Source: Affinundibacterium nitidum
Lineage (GTDB): Bacteria; Pseudomonadota; Gammaproteobacteria; Burkholderiales; Burkholderiaceae_D
Assembly: GCF_014284155.1 (NCBI RefSeq)
Contig: NZ_JACOFZ010000008.1
Span: forward strand, 62,001-126,000
Length of the DNA: 64,000 nt
Reading direction: 5' to 3'
Part shown: one piece after another, positions 35,521 through 43,753 of the stretch
Numbering within the stretch: position 1 is the first letter of the stretch
Layout: each line of letters opens with the position of its first letter
Program-made: the position numbers and the translations under genes
The notes under the pieces: generated by a model
Databases searched by the model: none
What the model saw: the letters and a program-made list of their open reading frames with translations, nothing else
What the model was told of the DNA's origin: nothing

Positions 35521-35643
35521 TAAATGCCCCAGAAATTCAATGCTGGGGATGCGGTGCTAGGCGCAAAGCACAGCAATACACAAGTATTGCGAGCATTTGC
35601 AACAACGCAATGCGCCCCAACATTGGATTTATGGGGTATTTAT
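35521..35643. repeat. Palindromic repeat, copy 2, with extended outer stem
   Basis: The 107-base core (35521-35627) matches copy 1 with about a dozen differences. Here the flanks also pair: ATAAATGCCCCAGAAAT at the left against ATTTATGGGGTATTTAT at the right (15 of 17 positions), so the whole 124-base unit is one near-continuous inverted repeat. Its right end coincides with the stop codon of the second permease gene (35640-35642). The shape resembles a MITE or a REP-type extragenic palindrome. Confidence 0.8.
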
Positions 35644-36524
35644 TTGATGGCACCTGCGGCAATCCCCCTCACAAACCATCGCCCAGAAACAAAATACAAA
35701 ACCAAAGGCACCAACGATGTCAGGATCGTTGCCGCCATATTCACGTTATATTCACGGGTACCGGTCGTGGTATTGATCACATTGTTGAGCTGCACCGTCA
35801 TCGGCAAATTTTCTCGCCCTGCGAATACCAAACCCAACAGATAGTCATTCCACACACCCGTCACTTGCATAATCGCCGCTACCACAATAATCGGTGCTGA
35901 CATAGGCAAAACGAGCTGGACCAAGATGCGCCAAAAGCCACCGCCATCGATACGCGCCGCTTGAAACAATTCATGTGGAATACCTGCGTAATAATTGCGG
36001 AACAGTAAAGTCATCATCGGCATACTGAAAATCGTATGGACAATCACAATGCCCGGCAAAGAACTATACAAATCGACTGCCGCCAAAATGCGCACTAGCG
36101 GAAAGATCATGACCTGGACGGGAATAAAGGCGCCGACCATCAAAATACCGAATAAGAGATTCGCACCACGTGGTCGCCAAAAAGATAGCGCGTAGCCATT
36201 CAAAGCTCCGAGCAAAATCGGAATAATCGTACTTGGAATCACAATCGCCAAGGAGTTACTGAAGCCGCCGCCGATGCCCTCGCAGGCAACACCTGTACAG
36301 GCACTACTCCATGCGGTAATCCACGGTTCAATGGTCCAAGTATGAGGCAAGGAAAACAGATTCCCTAAGCGAATCTCGTCCATGCTTTTCAGCGAGGTCA
36401 CGACCATCACGTACAAAGGCAGCAAGAAAAAGAGCGCAGCACTGCCCAAGAACGCATACAAGCCTAGGCGGGCAACAGGCAGACGACGCGGCTTTCGCAC
36501 TTGTGGTGTGAGCATCTGATTCAT
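35640..36524 (-). CDS. Sugar ABC transporter permease (MalG type)
   Basis: 294 residues with six predicted membrane helices and the EAA-like loop FQAARIDGGGFWRILVQLVLPMSAP that docks on the ATPase. SLKSMDEIRLGNLFSLP and the C-terminal SGRWFVRGIAAGAIK are typical of the second CUT1 permease. Its ATG overlaps the end of the MalF-type gene by four bases (36521-36524). The transporter as a whole has a binding protein, two permeases and an ATPase and probably imports glucan-derived oligosaccharides. Confidence 0.92.
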   Translation of the reverse strand: MNQMLTPQVRKPRRLPVARLGLYAFLGSAALFFLLPLYVMVVTSLKSMDEIRLGNLFSLPHTWTIEPWITAWSSACTGVACEGIGGGFSNSLAIVIPSTIIPILLGALNGYALSFWRPRGANLLFGILMVGAFIPVQVMIFPLVRILAAVDLYSSLPGIVIVHTIFSMPMMTLLFRNYYAGIPHELFQAARIDGGGFWRILVQLVLPMSAPIIVVAAIMQVTGVWNDYLLGLVFAGRENLPMTVQLNNVINTTTGTREYNVNMAATILTSLVPLVLYFVSGRWFVRGIAAGAIK

Positions 36525-37399
36525 ACTGCGCGCCTCCGGCTTTTCGCATACACGTAGGGAGCTAGTAGCGTCAGTACTGGCACTAGCATCATGATGGCGG
36601 CTGCAGAAGCGAGCGCGATATTTGCTCTACCGAATAAATGGTCCATGATAAATTTGGCGGGTACTTCACTGGCGGTCCCCGGCCCCCCTTGAGTCATCGC
36701 CACGACGGAATCGAATAACTTAATGGCAGCTGTACTCAATAACAAAAAGACCGTTGCCATGGTCGGCGCCATCATAGGAATGACAATCGACACGTACACA
36801 CGCCAAGTAGGAATGCCATCAAGACGTGCGGCTTTCCAAATTTCTTCATCAATGCCGCGCAGGCCGGCAAGCATCATCGCCATCACCAAACCCGCCGCTT
36901 GCCAGACAGTGGCGAGAACAATGGTGTACATCACTTTGTCTTGATCGATAATCCAATCAAATGCGAAATCGGGGAAGCCCATTTGTCGCACTGCGTTTTC
37001 TATGCCTATGCCGGGTGTTAATAGCCACTGCCAAACAAGACCAGTGGCGACGAAAGACATGGCATAGGGATACAGAAACACAGTGCGCAGCACACCTTCC
37101 GCTTTGACTTTTTGATCGATGAATACCGCCAACAGAAAGCCGATAATCATACTGGCGAGTATAAACAGCACAGCGTATAAAGCGAGGTTCTCTATCGACA
37201 GCATCCAGCGTTCGTTATCAAACAGCTTGCTGTACTGTGCAAAGCCAACATAGACATCGGTGGGCAAACTACGTGAACTCGTCAATGAAACGCGAAACGA
37301 CCACACCACAGTACCGATATACGCGACCAACACCACCACCGCCATCGGTGTCAGGGCCGCGAATGGGATCAGCTTTCTGGCAAAGGTTTTGAGTTGCAT
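36521..37399 (-). CDS. Sugar ABC transporter permease (MalF type)
   Basis: 292 residues with six membrane helices; the EAA loop reads IWKAARLDGIPTWRVYVSIVIPMMAP. The N-terminus PFAALTPMAVVVLVAYIGTVVWSF and QGGPGTASEVPAKFI near the C-terminus match UgpA/MalF-like permeases without the large MalF periplasmic loop. It lies 21 bases after the binding-protein gene and overlaps the MalG-type gene, fitting a standard importer operon. Confidence 0.92.
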   Translation of the reverse strand: MQLKTFARKLIPFAALTPMAVVVLVAYIGTVVWSFRVSLTSSRSLPTDVYVGFAQYSKLFDNERWMLSIENLALYAVLFILASMIIGFLLAVFIDQKVKAEGVLRTVFLYPYAMSFVATGLVWQWLLTPGIGIENAVRQMGFPDFAFDWIIDQDKVMYTIVLATVWQAAGLVMAMMLAGLRGIDEEIWKAARLDGIPTWRVYVSIVIPMMAPTMATVFLLLSTAAIKLFDSVVAMTQGGPGTASEVPAKFIMDHLFGRANIALASAAAIMMLVPVLTLLAPYVYAKSRRRAV

Positions 37400-37420
37400 G
37401 ATCGTGCGCGTTTAAGTCGT

Positions 37421-38713
37421 TTACTCTTTCAGCGCATTGACGATGCTCTTCTGTACTTTCTCGACTGGCATCTTGGTATTCCAATACGCCGTCAAGATAT
37501 CTTGAAGTGCACCATTTTGATCGGGCGTGAGATACACCTCACTAATACCCATTTGCCGCGTTTTGTCTTTCATGATGGCCATGCCCGCTTGTGCACAGAC
37601 ATCCATACTCGAGGTATCGACATCACTACGAATCGGAATCGAACCTTTGAGCTTGTTAAAGTCCAGTTGCACGCTAGGCGTCATTAAAGTTCTAGCCAAC
37701 AGTTTTTGCGCTTTGACGACAGGTTCGGCGCTCGTCTTCGGAAACACGAAAGCATCCCCTTGAATGAGGTAAGGCGTATTCGACGAGAACCCGGCAATAC
37801 AACCGAAATCTTTACCTGCCACTTGTTTGGCAGCAGCAAATTCGCCTTTGACCCAATCGCCCATGATCTGCACGCCGCCTTTGCCACTGATCAACAGCGC
37901 TGTTGCATCATTCCAATTGCGTCCTGGAGAACCTGCATCGATATACGATTGCATGCGCTTAAAGGCCAGCAATACGTTTTTAAAGGCATCTGAATTGATT
38001 GCCTTTGCATCACGATCACGGATCACTTTCAAATACAAATCTTTACCGCCAACATTGGCCAACATCGCTTGAAATACGATGGTCTCTTGCCAAGCTTGAC
38101 CGCCATGGGCGAGAGGAATCATGCCCGCTGCTTTCAGTTTATCGAGTGCTGCAAACAGTTCATCGACACTAGCTGGCTCTTTAGCAATGCCGGCTTTCTT
38201 GAAGGCAGCTTTGGAATACCAAAACCAGGTTTGCATATGCAAATTGACTGGGACAGCATAGTAGTGGCCTTTAATGCGAATCACGTTCAACACCGTTTCG
38301 GGCAAGACTTTATCCCAACCTTCGGCGGCAGCGACATCGTCCATATTGTTCAACATACCCTGCTCAACTAAGTCGAGGAATTGTTTGGTGGTATTGAACT
38401 GAGCAGCGGTGGGTGCGTTGCCACCGACGATACGATTAATCGCGATCGCGCGTGCTTGATCAGCGCCTGCGATAGCGGTATCAACCCATGTGCCGCCGGC
38501 CTTGCGATAGGCTTCTGCAATCGTTTTGACTGCAGCGGATTCGCTACTTGATGTCCACCAATGCATGACCTCGGCTTTTGCAGGTGCTGCAGCTTTCGCC
38601 GCTTGCGGTGCTGCCGCTGCTGACGCTATGGTTGGCATCGCGAAGAATGCGCTGAGGATTGCGCCGCGCAGGGCGATAGAAAGCTTCGTACGAGAGTACT
38701 GCAATAAAGGCAT
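37421..38713 (-). CDS. Sugar ABC transporter substrate-binding protein (family 1)
   Basis: 430 residues with a signal peptide ending near PTIASAAAA. The mature protein starts AEVMHWWTSSSESAAVKTIAEAYRKAGG and continues with AAQFNTTKQFLDLVEQGML and GKGGVQIMGDWVKGEFAAA, as in CUT1 glucose/cellobiose-type binding proteins. It should capture a sugar in the periplasm and deliver it to the permeases encoded next. It is the first gene of the operon, with its own promoter at 38966-38995, and is divergent from the GH16 gene. Confidence 0.92.
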   Translation of the reverse strand: MPLLQYSRTKLSIALRGAILSAFFAMPTIASAAAAPQAAKAAAPAKAEVMHWWTSSSESAAVKTIAEAYRKAGGTWVDTAIAGADQARAIAINRIVGGNAPTAAQFNTTKQFLDLVEQGMLNNMDDVAAAEGWDKVLPETVLNVIRIKGHYYAVPVNLHMQTWFWYSKAAFKKAGIAKEPASVDELFAALDKLKAAGMIPLAHGGQAWQETIVFQAMLANVGGKDLYLKVIRDRDAKAINSDAFKNVLLAFKRMQSYIDAGSPGRNWNDATALLISGKGGVQIMGDWVKGEFAAAKQVAGKDFGCIAGFSSNTPYLIQGDAFVFPKTSAEPVVKAQKLLARTLMTPSVQLDFNKLKGSIPIRSDVDTSSMDVCAQAGMAIMKDKTRQMGISEVYLTPDQNGALQDILTAYWNTKMPVEKVQKSIVNALKE

Positions 38714-38965
38714 TTTGTCTCCTTTGGATCACTCGGAATATGATTCTCGAGTCTGTCCTTATTTGAATCCTCGCGCTCGCTCAGCGATACACGGGCTTCT
38801 TTGTTTTCGATTTCTTTATTTTCTAATTCGTCTCTGCGCAGTTTTGTATCTTGCAATAACCAAACCGCACATAAAAAACTTTGATCAGAATCTCGCCAAC
38901 TTCGATCTGCTTGCTCTCATCAAAACTTTCTATCATCACTGTTTGCTCTGCGGAAACGCTGGCTG

Positions 38966-38995
38966 ACTATAGCACTCGCTGTTTTTGAGTGTCAA
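38966..38995 (-). promoter_or_regulatory. Sigma-70-like promoter of the ABC importer operon
   Basis: On the minus strand TTGACA (38990-38995) and TATAGT (38966-38971) are 18 bases apart, a strong match. A degenerate half-site of the operator (GGAAACG within 38949-38963) lies just downstream of the -10 element. The leader to the binding-protein ATG is about 245 bases. Confidence 0.65.
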
Positions 38996-39087
38996 CGCGC
39001 ATTCCCCGCAGGCGTCTTCGCTCCCCATGAATTCAGACGAACAACGATCACCTAACAACTATGACATTCAAAAATACTCAGAATTCA

Positions 39088-39117
39088 TTGACAGCGATTT
39101 TTGCTTAATGCCATACT
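39088..39117 (+). promoter_or_regulatory. Sigma-70-like promoter of GH16-DUF6445
   Basis: TTGACA (39088-39093) and CATACT (39112-39117) are 18 bases apart on the plus strand. The LacI-type operator begins ten bases after the -10 element, the same layout as at GH3. The GH16 ATG at 39282 is about 155 bases further on. Confidence 0.5.
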
Positions 39118-39127
39118 ACACGATAAA

Positions 39128-39141
39128 TGGAAACGATTCCA
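39128..39141. promoter_or_regulatory. LacI-type operator in the ABC/GH16 divergent region
   Basis: TGGAAACGATTCCA differs from a perfect palindrome at one symmetric pair. It lies downstream of the GH16 promoter and about 130 bases upstream of the opposite ABC promoter, so it may control GH16 directly and the importer less so. The 568-base region 38714-39281 holds no gene. Confidence 0.72.
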
Positions 39142-39281
39142 TTTATTCGCTGGTGATTTTCATTTTTTTTCAATTAGCGACGCAAGATTGTCACACGCAA
39201 GGCCTGAACACCTAGGAGTGAACTAGGCCTGCTCCCCCCATGTCGACTTTGTTTGCCGCCTTTCACTTTGGAGTCTCGAAC

Positions 39282-40190
39282 ATGGTAGCTACCCGATCAC
39301 ACCTAGCGCAACTGATAGCTGGTGTCACCCTCATTCTGTGCAGCGCTTGCGGTGGCGGCTCTTCTAGCGCCAGCACCCCAACCACGCCGACATCGACTAC
39401 ACCAACCACCACACCAACAACACCAACTCCTGCCCTGCCCGCCGGCGGTATTCCCGTCAATTGGAAACTGGTATGGGCCGATGAGTTCGACCGTGATGGT
39501 TTGCCCGATAGTAGCAAATGGGATTACGACACGGAACGCAATAAAGCAGGCTGGTTTAATAATGAATTGCAGTACTATTCACGTGCCCGTTTAGAAAATG
39601 CCGCCGTCAGCAAAGGCGTACTGACGATTACCGCACTCAAAGAAAAATTAACGACCGCCACCGACTACGGTGGCCAATCCTACACTTCTGCACGTTTGCT
39701 GTCGCGCGGCAAAGCGAGCTGGACCTACGGCTTCTTTGAGATTCGCGCCAAACTACCTTGTGGTTTAGGCACCTGGCCAGCGATCTGGATGCTGGGTACG
39801 AAAGGCGCCTGGCCTGATGATGGCGAGATCGATATCATGGAACATGTAGGCAAAAACAAAGGACAAATTTTAGGCAGTGCCTATAGCAACTACTACAACT
39901 GGGCTAACGGCACTGGCAATACCAAAAGCACGACAGTGGCTGACGCCTGTGATGCTTTCCATAACTATCAATTGTATTGGGACGCTGATCAATTGGCGAT
40001 CGGTGTCGACGGCAAGTATTACTTCCAGTTCGTTAATGCTAAAACAGGCGACTATAAAAAATGGCCATTCGACCAGCCGCAATATCTCTTATTGAATCTG
40101 GCGATTGGTGGCGATCTTGGTGGTGCGGTCGATGATAGTATCTTTCCGAGCAAATTCGAAATCGACTACGTGCGCGTATATCAAAAGTAA
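39282..40190 (+). CDS. GH16 beta-glucanase (laminarinase-like), probable lipoprotein
   Basis: About 302 residues from the ATG at 39282, chosen because GGAG lies eight bases upstream; an ATG at 39240 has no such site. The signal ends at LCSAC23, a somewhat unusual lipobox, followed by a Ser/Thr/Pro linker to residue 55. The GH16 core has WKLVWADEFD and the catalytic EIDIME motif (E182 nucleophile, D184, E187 acid/base), the E-x-D-x-x-E form typical of beta-1,3- or mixed-linkage glucanases. It likely cuts polymer at the cell surface. DUF6445 follows by 37 bases. Confidence 0.93.
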   Translation: MVATRSHLAQLIAGVTLILCSACGGGSSSASTPTTPTSTTPTTTPTTPTPALPAGGIPVNWKLVWADEFDRDGLPDSSKWDYDTERNKAGWFNNELQYYSRARLENAAVSKGVLTITALKEKLTTATDYGGQSYTSARLLSRGKASWTYGFFEIRAKLPCGLGTWPAIWMLGTKGAWPDDGEIDIMEHVGKNKGQILGSAYSNYYNWANGTGNTKSTTVADACDAFHNYQLYWDADQLAIGVDGKYYFQFVNAKTGDYKKWPFDQPQYLLLNLAIGGDLGGAVDDSIFPSKFEIDYVRVYQK

Positions 40191-40227
40191 ATCGAAAAAA
40201 TAGATCAAGAAATAGGCAAAATACCTG

Positions 40228-40962
40228 ATGCTAAATCCACCCTCAGCGCAGTTCAATCCCCAGGCGAAGATGACGGTATTGCCGCTGTTTGAGGGCCATC
40301 AGTGTGTGGTGATCGACGATTTTCTGCTCAATCCAGAGGAGATCGTCGACTTCGCACGCCAAGGTCAATTAAGATTTCGCTACGACAAGGATAATTACTT
40401 TCCCGGACTAGAAATGGATATGGGGCGCCACTTTGCAATACAGTTTGAACAGTTCTTTATGCTCAAGCTACGCCCCTATTTTCAAGTCAGACGAAATTTA
40501 GGCAGCGCCTGTCGCATCTCAATGACGACACTACAAGCTGATCAGCTTCATCCTTTGCAAAGACTCTGTCATCGTGATGCAGAAACTCTGCCTTCGGGCA
40601 TGGGCATCGGTGCTTCGGTAGTTTATCTATTTGATCGCCCTGAGCTCGGCGGCACCAGCTTTTTTCAGCCGGCGCAAGACTTGGATCAAGTACGTGATTT
40701 TCTGCGACTCGCAGCGCAAGGCAACAACACGCTGCTCACTGAACAAATTCAGCAAACATCCAGTTACTGCTATCAATCGAATCCATGGTTTGAACTAAAA
40801 CAAACGGTCGCAGCAAAATGGAATCGTGCGATTTTCTACGAAGGCACAGTCTTTCATGCAGCACACATTAGCGATGCGACTTTGCTAAGCGAACAAGTGG
40901 CACAATCACGACTGTGTTTGAATGCGTTTTTTCGATTTAAGAAGCAAGCTGGTGTCAATTAG
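40228..40962 (+). CDS. DUF6445 family protein
   Basis: 244 residues. Sequences such as VVIDDFLLNPEEIVDFA, YFPGLEMDMG, LHPLQRLCHRD, GIGASVVYLFDRPELGGTSFF and KWNRAIFYEGTVFHAAHI suggest a double-stranded beta-helix like that of 2-oxoglutarate/Fe dioxygenases, with H-x-D (CHRD) and a later His as possible metal ligands; I base the name DUF6445 on this pattern. Genes of this family are known to occur with halogenase-like genes and TonB receptors in glycan loci. It is downstream of GH16 under the same operator. Its 3' end overlaps the convergent next gene by eight bases. Confidence 0.7.
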   Translation: MLNPPSAQFNPQAKMTVLPLFEGHQCVVIDDFLLNPEEIVDFARQGQLRFRYDKDNYFPGLEMDMGRHFAIQFEQFFMLKLRPYFQVRRNLGSACRISMTTLQADQLHPLQRLCHRDAETLPSGMGIGASVVYLFDRPELGGTSFFQPAQDLDQVRDFLRLAAQGNNTLLTEQIQQTSSYCYQSNPWFELKQTVAAKWNRAIFYEGTVFHAAHISDATLLSEQVAQSRLCLNAFFRFKKQAGVN

Positions 40963-41407
40963 TCGAAGACTGAGTACCAATGCTAAAACCATTATCACTG
41001 TCGAAATCGATCAAACCGAAAGCTGCGGCGATGCACAGCAGACCGATAATACAAGTCATCATACGCCAATAGCGTTCGTCTTTGATCGGCTCATCTTCTT
41101 TGCTGATTTGTATGCACTTCTCAAATATTTTAGTCGATCTTACCGAGATCTTATCGCCATCCTTTAAGCGTGTATAAGCGTCGTAACCGACATTACAATA
41201 ATCAACTTTGCCGCCAATAAAATAGAGCTGGTAATGGCTATTAATGTCGACAGTCTTGGTGCCGTCGGCGTTGATCGTGCGTTCCTTTGTGGTTGAATTT
41301 CTATGCAGATCTACCTTCACTTCTTCGTTGCGAGTTGGCAAAGTCGTGTCAAGCATCATCGCAATGCCGACCACAAACAAAACAATACGTACAAGTAAGC
41401 TAAACAA
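40955..41407 (-). CDS. Hypothetical two-helix membrane protein
   Basis: 150 residues beginning with a membrane helix (LLVRIVLFVVGIAMML) and ending with a second one (MMTCIIGLLCIAAAFGLIDF), enclosing a polar region of about 90 residues (DGTKTVDINSHYQLYFIGGKVDYCNVGYDAYTRLKDGDKISVRSTKIF) that should lie in the periplasm. The layout recalls DUF3592-like proteins, but I cannot assign a family. It is convergent with the DUF6445 gene. Confidence 0.55.
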   Translation of the reverse strand: MFSLLVRIVLFVVGIAMMLDTTLPTRNEEVKVDLHRNSTTKERTINADGTKTVDINSHYQLYFIGGKVDYCNVGYDAYTRLKDGDKISVRSTKIFEKCIQISKEDEPIKDERYWRMMTCIIGLLCIAAAFGLIDFDSDNGFSIGTQSSTN

Positions 41408-41466
41408 TATGGGCCCCTAATAATGTGTTTGCAGACGAAGGCAAACAAGCATAGAACTTCATTTCA

Positions 41467-41514
41467 CACTTAACTGAATACTTAAATTTGCACTTAACTT
41501 AGCACTTAATTTCT
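41467..41514. repeat. Four tandem 12-base units across a stop codon
   Basis: Units start at 41467, 41479, 41491 and 41503, each with CACTTAA or TACTTAA followed by five variable bases. The array covers the stop codon (41499-41501) of the DNA-repair gene on the minus strand and is in phase with its codons, so slippage or a point change could add or remove four residues. Confidence 0.7.
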
Positions 41515-42206
41515 TTACGCTTCTTACCAATCGCGCCACGCGTCGCCACCTTGCGAATATAGTCCGGTGCGAAAGGAATCTTACAGGCAGTATCACCGAC
41601 ATCAACACTGACACTGCCAATCGCCTCACCCGCTTGTATCGCTGCCTCACTCAAGGGAGCGACAAAAGAGCCTAGAGCGATCACAAAGCTATTCATGCCA
41701 GAACGTACTTCGTTCGGCTGTTGATGAATGCTGGTTTGTGCGAACTCGAGCAAGCGCTTTAACCAGTCCAAATCAAGCTCCGCATCAGGTGTGACTGAGA
41801 CATAGGTGATCAAGCTCGCCCATGCGGTGGCGGCGACATCTTCCTGCGCAGAACTACCCCATTCGTTAATCAATTCAACCGCGAATTTACTTTCGACGAC
41901 GACCCATGCAACGCTGTAACGACGTATGGCATTGCAGTTGGCGGTCTCTAACCAGAGCTGTAACTGCTGCTTGCTCATCTCCTTGCCATTGGCCATCAGA
42001 CCCGCCATATACTGTGCATCGTAATTACCTGTCGCATACAACTCGCACGCGAGAGCGGTATCACCCTTATGCGCTTTCAAGATCTTTTTCATCTCTTCGA
42101 TCTTGACGCCGAACACAGGCTCTTGCACGCCGTGCTTACGCAAAACATTGCGGTAAGACTCGGCACCTAAACTTTCTAATTGTTTCAAAATTTCTTGTGC
42201 ACCCAT
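41499..42206 (-). CDS. DNA alkylation repair protein (AlkD-like)
   Basis: About 235 residues from the ATG at 42206. GGAG lies six bases upstream of this ATG and touches the other candidate at 42212. The HEAT-repeat fold of AlkD/AlkC-type glycosylases is suggested by VFGVKIEEMKKILKAHKGD, the helix-rich middle (SVAWVVVESKFAVELINEWG) and the family length. Such proteins remove bulky or cationic alkylated bases. The C-terminus is KKRKEIKC, ending within a 12-base tandem repeat. Confidence 0.8.
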   Translation of the reverse strand: MGAQEILKQLESLGAESYRNVLRKHGVQEPVFGVKIEEMKKILKAHKGDTALACELYATGNYDAQYMAGLMANGKEMSKQQLQLWLETANCNAIRRYSVAWVVVESKFAVELINEWGSSAQEDVAATAWASLITYVSVTPDAELDLDWLKRLLEFAQTSIHQQPNEVRSGMNSFVIALGSFVAPLSEAAIQAGEAIGSVSVDVGDTACKIPFAPDYIRKVATRGAIGKKRKEIKC

Positions 42207-42329
42207 TTTCATCTCCAGCGTTAAGGAAGAATCGTTTTTCATTTCATGAAAGACTTTATGTTTACACAAATACCTTGATTAGGCGATACTTCGTCGGCAA
42301 TTTTTCCGCTTTATTCGAAAGGAACACCT

Positions 42330-43367
42330 TTGAAACTTCGTCTCGCGCTTCCACTTTTTGCTAGCCTGTTTCTGGCACTCACAACTACACCTGTACAAGC
42401 GCAAAGCGATGAAGCCAAGTACTGGGGCAAAGACGTGCCAAAGAGTGCCGATCATCCATTCATCAAGCGCTTCGCGGGTTCTTGGCTGACTGGTTATTCC
42501 AGCGCAGAGTGGGATATCACGAAGTTCCCGACATCGAATGTCCTCGGTAAAGACAAAAAGTTTCAAGATATAGTGACGCTCGAAGGCAAACAAACCCGCA
42601 TCGTTTATCTTGCGCCGCGCGGGAAGATGCCGGTTGAAGTGTTCCGTAACTACCAGCAAGCCTTACAAAGTGCAGGTGTCAAAGTTCGCTTCGTCTGCGA
42701 AATGCAATGCACAGCGCTGTATTGGGCGTGGAAAGACATGAATGAGCCGAACAAAGGTATGCAATGGGCGGAAGGTAGTATTTATACGCCGACGAGTAGC
42801 CGATACAGTCATAGTTCTGGCCTCACACCAGATAAAGGCATGATGCTCGTCGGCAGTATCAAGCGCGGTGATCAAGAAACGCACGTTCTGCTCTACACCT
42901 CAGTCGCTGCATTTGATAGTACAGGTCTGAGCCTGACCTATATTCACGTCGCCGAACCTAAGCCTATGCCAACAGGCCAGGTCGAGGTCGACGCGACAGC
43001 TTTACAAAATGGTTTGCAAGAAGAAGGCAAAGTCACCCTCAAGGGTTTGTTCTTCGATACGGGTAAAGCAACGATCAAAGAAGAATCGAAAGCCCAACTC
43101 GACGAGATGGCGAAACTGATGCAAGCGCAGCCGAATCGGAAGTTTTTCATCGTCGGTCATACCGACAATGTCGGTAACTTCGAGGCTAATCAAACGCTAT
43201 CGTTACAACGCGCGCAAGCAGTTGTCAGCGCGCTAACCGCGGCACCGTATCGCATCAATGCCAATCGTTTGGTCGCCAAAGGTAACGCAAATCTAGCACC
43301 TGTCGCTAGCAACGCCGAGGAAACGGGACGCGCACGCAATCGCCGTGTTGAATTAGTCGAGCAATAA
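42330..43367 (+). CDS. DUF4892-OmpA family envelope protein
   Basis: 345 residues starting at TTG 42330 with AAAGGA upstream and a signal peptide ending near TPVQAQS. The N-terminal ~200 residues (DHPFIKRFAGSWLTGYSSAEWD, VEVFRNYQQALQSAGVKVRFVC) match DUF4892, and the last ~110 form an OmpA-like peptidoglycan-binding domain (FFDTGKATIKEESKAQLDEMA, GHTDNVGNFEANQTLSLQRAQAV, NRRVEL). It is likely a periplasmic protein tied to the cell wall. A perfect terminator hairpin follows its stop. Confidence 0.85.
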   Translation: MKLRLALPLFASLFLALTTTPVQAQSDEAKYWGKDVPKSADHPFIKRFAGSWLTGYSSAEWDITKFPTSNVLGKDKKFQDIVTLEGKQTRIVYLAPRGKMPVEVFRNYQQALQSAGVKVRFVCEMQCTALYWAWKDMNEPNKGMQWAEGSIYTPTSSRYSHSSGLTPDKGMMLVGSIKRGDQETHVLLYTSVAAFDSTGLSLTYIHVAEPKPMPTGQVEVDATALQNGLQEEGKVTLKGLFFDTGKATIKEESKAQLDEMAKLMQAQPNRKFFIVGHTDNVGNFEANQTLSLQRAQAVVSALTAAPYRINANRLVAKGNANLAPVASNAEETGRARNRRVELVEQ

Positions 43368-43371
43368 AAAG

Positions 43372-43403
43372 AAGGAGTCACCCTCATTTCGGGGTGACTC
43401 CTT
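43372..43403. terminator. Bidirectional terminator
   Basis: AAGGAGTCACCC (43372-43383) and GGGTGACTCCTT (43392-43403) form a perfect 12-base-pair stem with an eight-base loop. T-runs flank it in both directions (TTTT on plus, CTTCTTTTT on minus), so it can end both the OmpA-like gene and the small minus-strand gene. Confidence 0.88.
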
Positions 43404-43420
43404 TTCAGCGGAAACCCAGT

Positions 43421-43606
43421 CTAATACAAGGCTATCGCAGCATCGCGGGCACGGCGCGCGATGTCTGCACCAGCCTTAAATACATTCTGCGCATTCTTTT
43501 CGAGCGCAGCGTCACCGTTGGCCATAATGTAAGCTTGTAACATCACTTTATACTGTGCCTGCAATGCTGCGCTGTAGGCTGTCTCTATCGCTTCTTTTTC
43601 TTGCAT
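43421..43606 (-). CDS. Small hypothetical protein, 61 residues
   Basis: 61 residues, MQEKEAIETAYSAALQAQYK followed by an alanine-rich helix-forming sequence. It has a good ribosome site (AAAGGAA five bases before the ATG) and lies between two strong terminators, so it is probably a real, independently transcribed gene. It has no signal peptide or membrane segment and no family I recognise. An A/T-rich region upstream (43607-43690) may hold its promoter. Confidence 0.6.
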   Translation of the reverse strand: MQEKEAIETAYSAALQAQYKVMLQAYIMANGDAALEKNAQNVFKAGADIARRARDAAIALY

Positions 43607-43695
43607 AAGGATTCCTTTCAGAGGTGAAATACTTTTATATAATTAATGAACAAAGTACTGACACCAATATAGTCTGAAAAATCAATTTGAAAAGA

Positions 43696-43730
43696 AAAAA
43701 GGCTCGCTATTGAGTTCAGCGAGCCTTTTT
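43696..43730 (-). terminator. Terminator after the M28 peptidase gene
   Basis: AAAAAGGCTCGCT (43696-43708) pairs perfectly with AGCGAGCCTTTTT (43718-43730) around a nine-base loop, 24 bases past the peptidase stop. On the minus strand a T-rich tail follows. Confidence 0.88.
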
Positions 43731-43753
43731 AGCGTTGCAAGATAGGTCGAAAA

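Noticed and set aside
35288-35560. Short frames running through the palindromic repeats
   Set aside because: The sequence is explained by the repeat pair, and frames on both strands are by-products of its palindromic structure.
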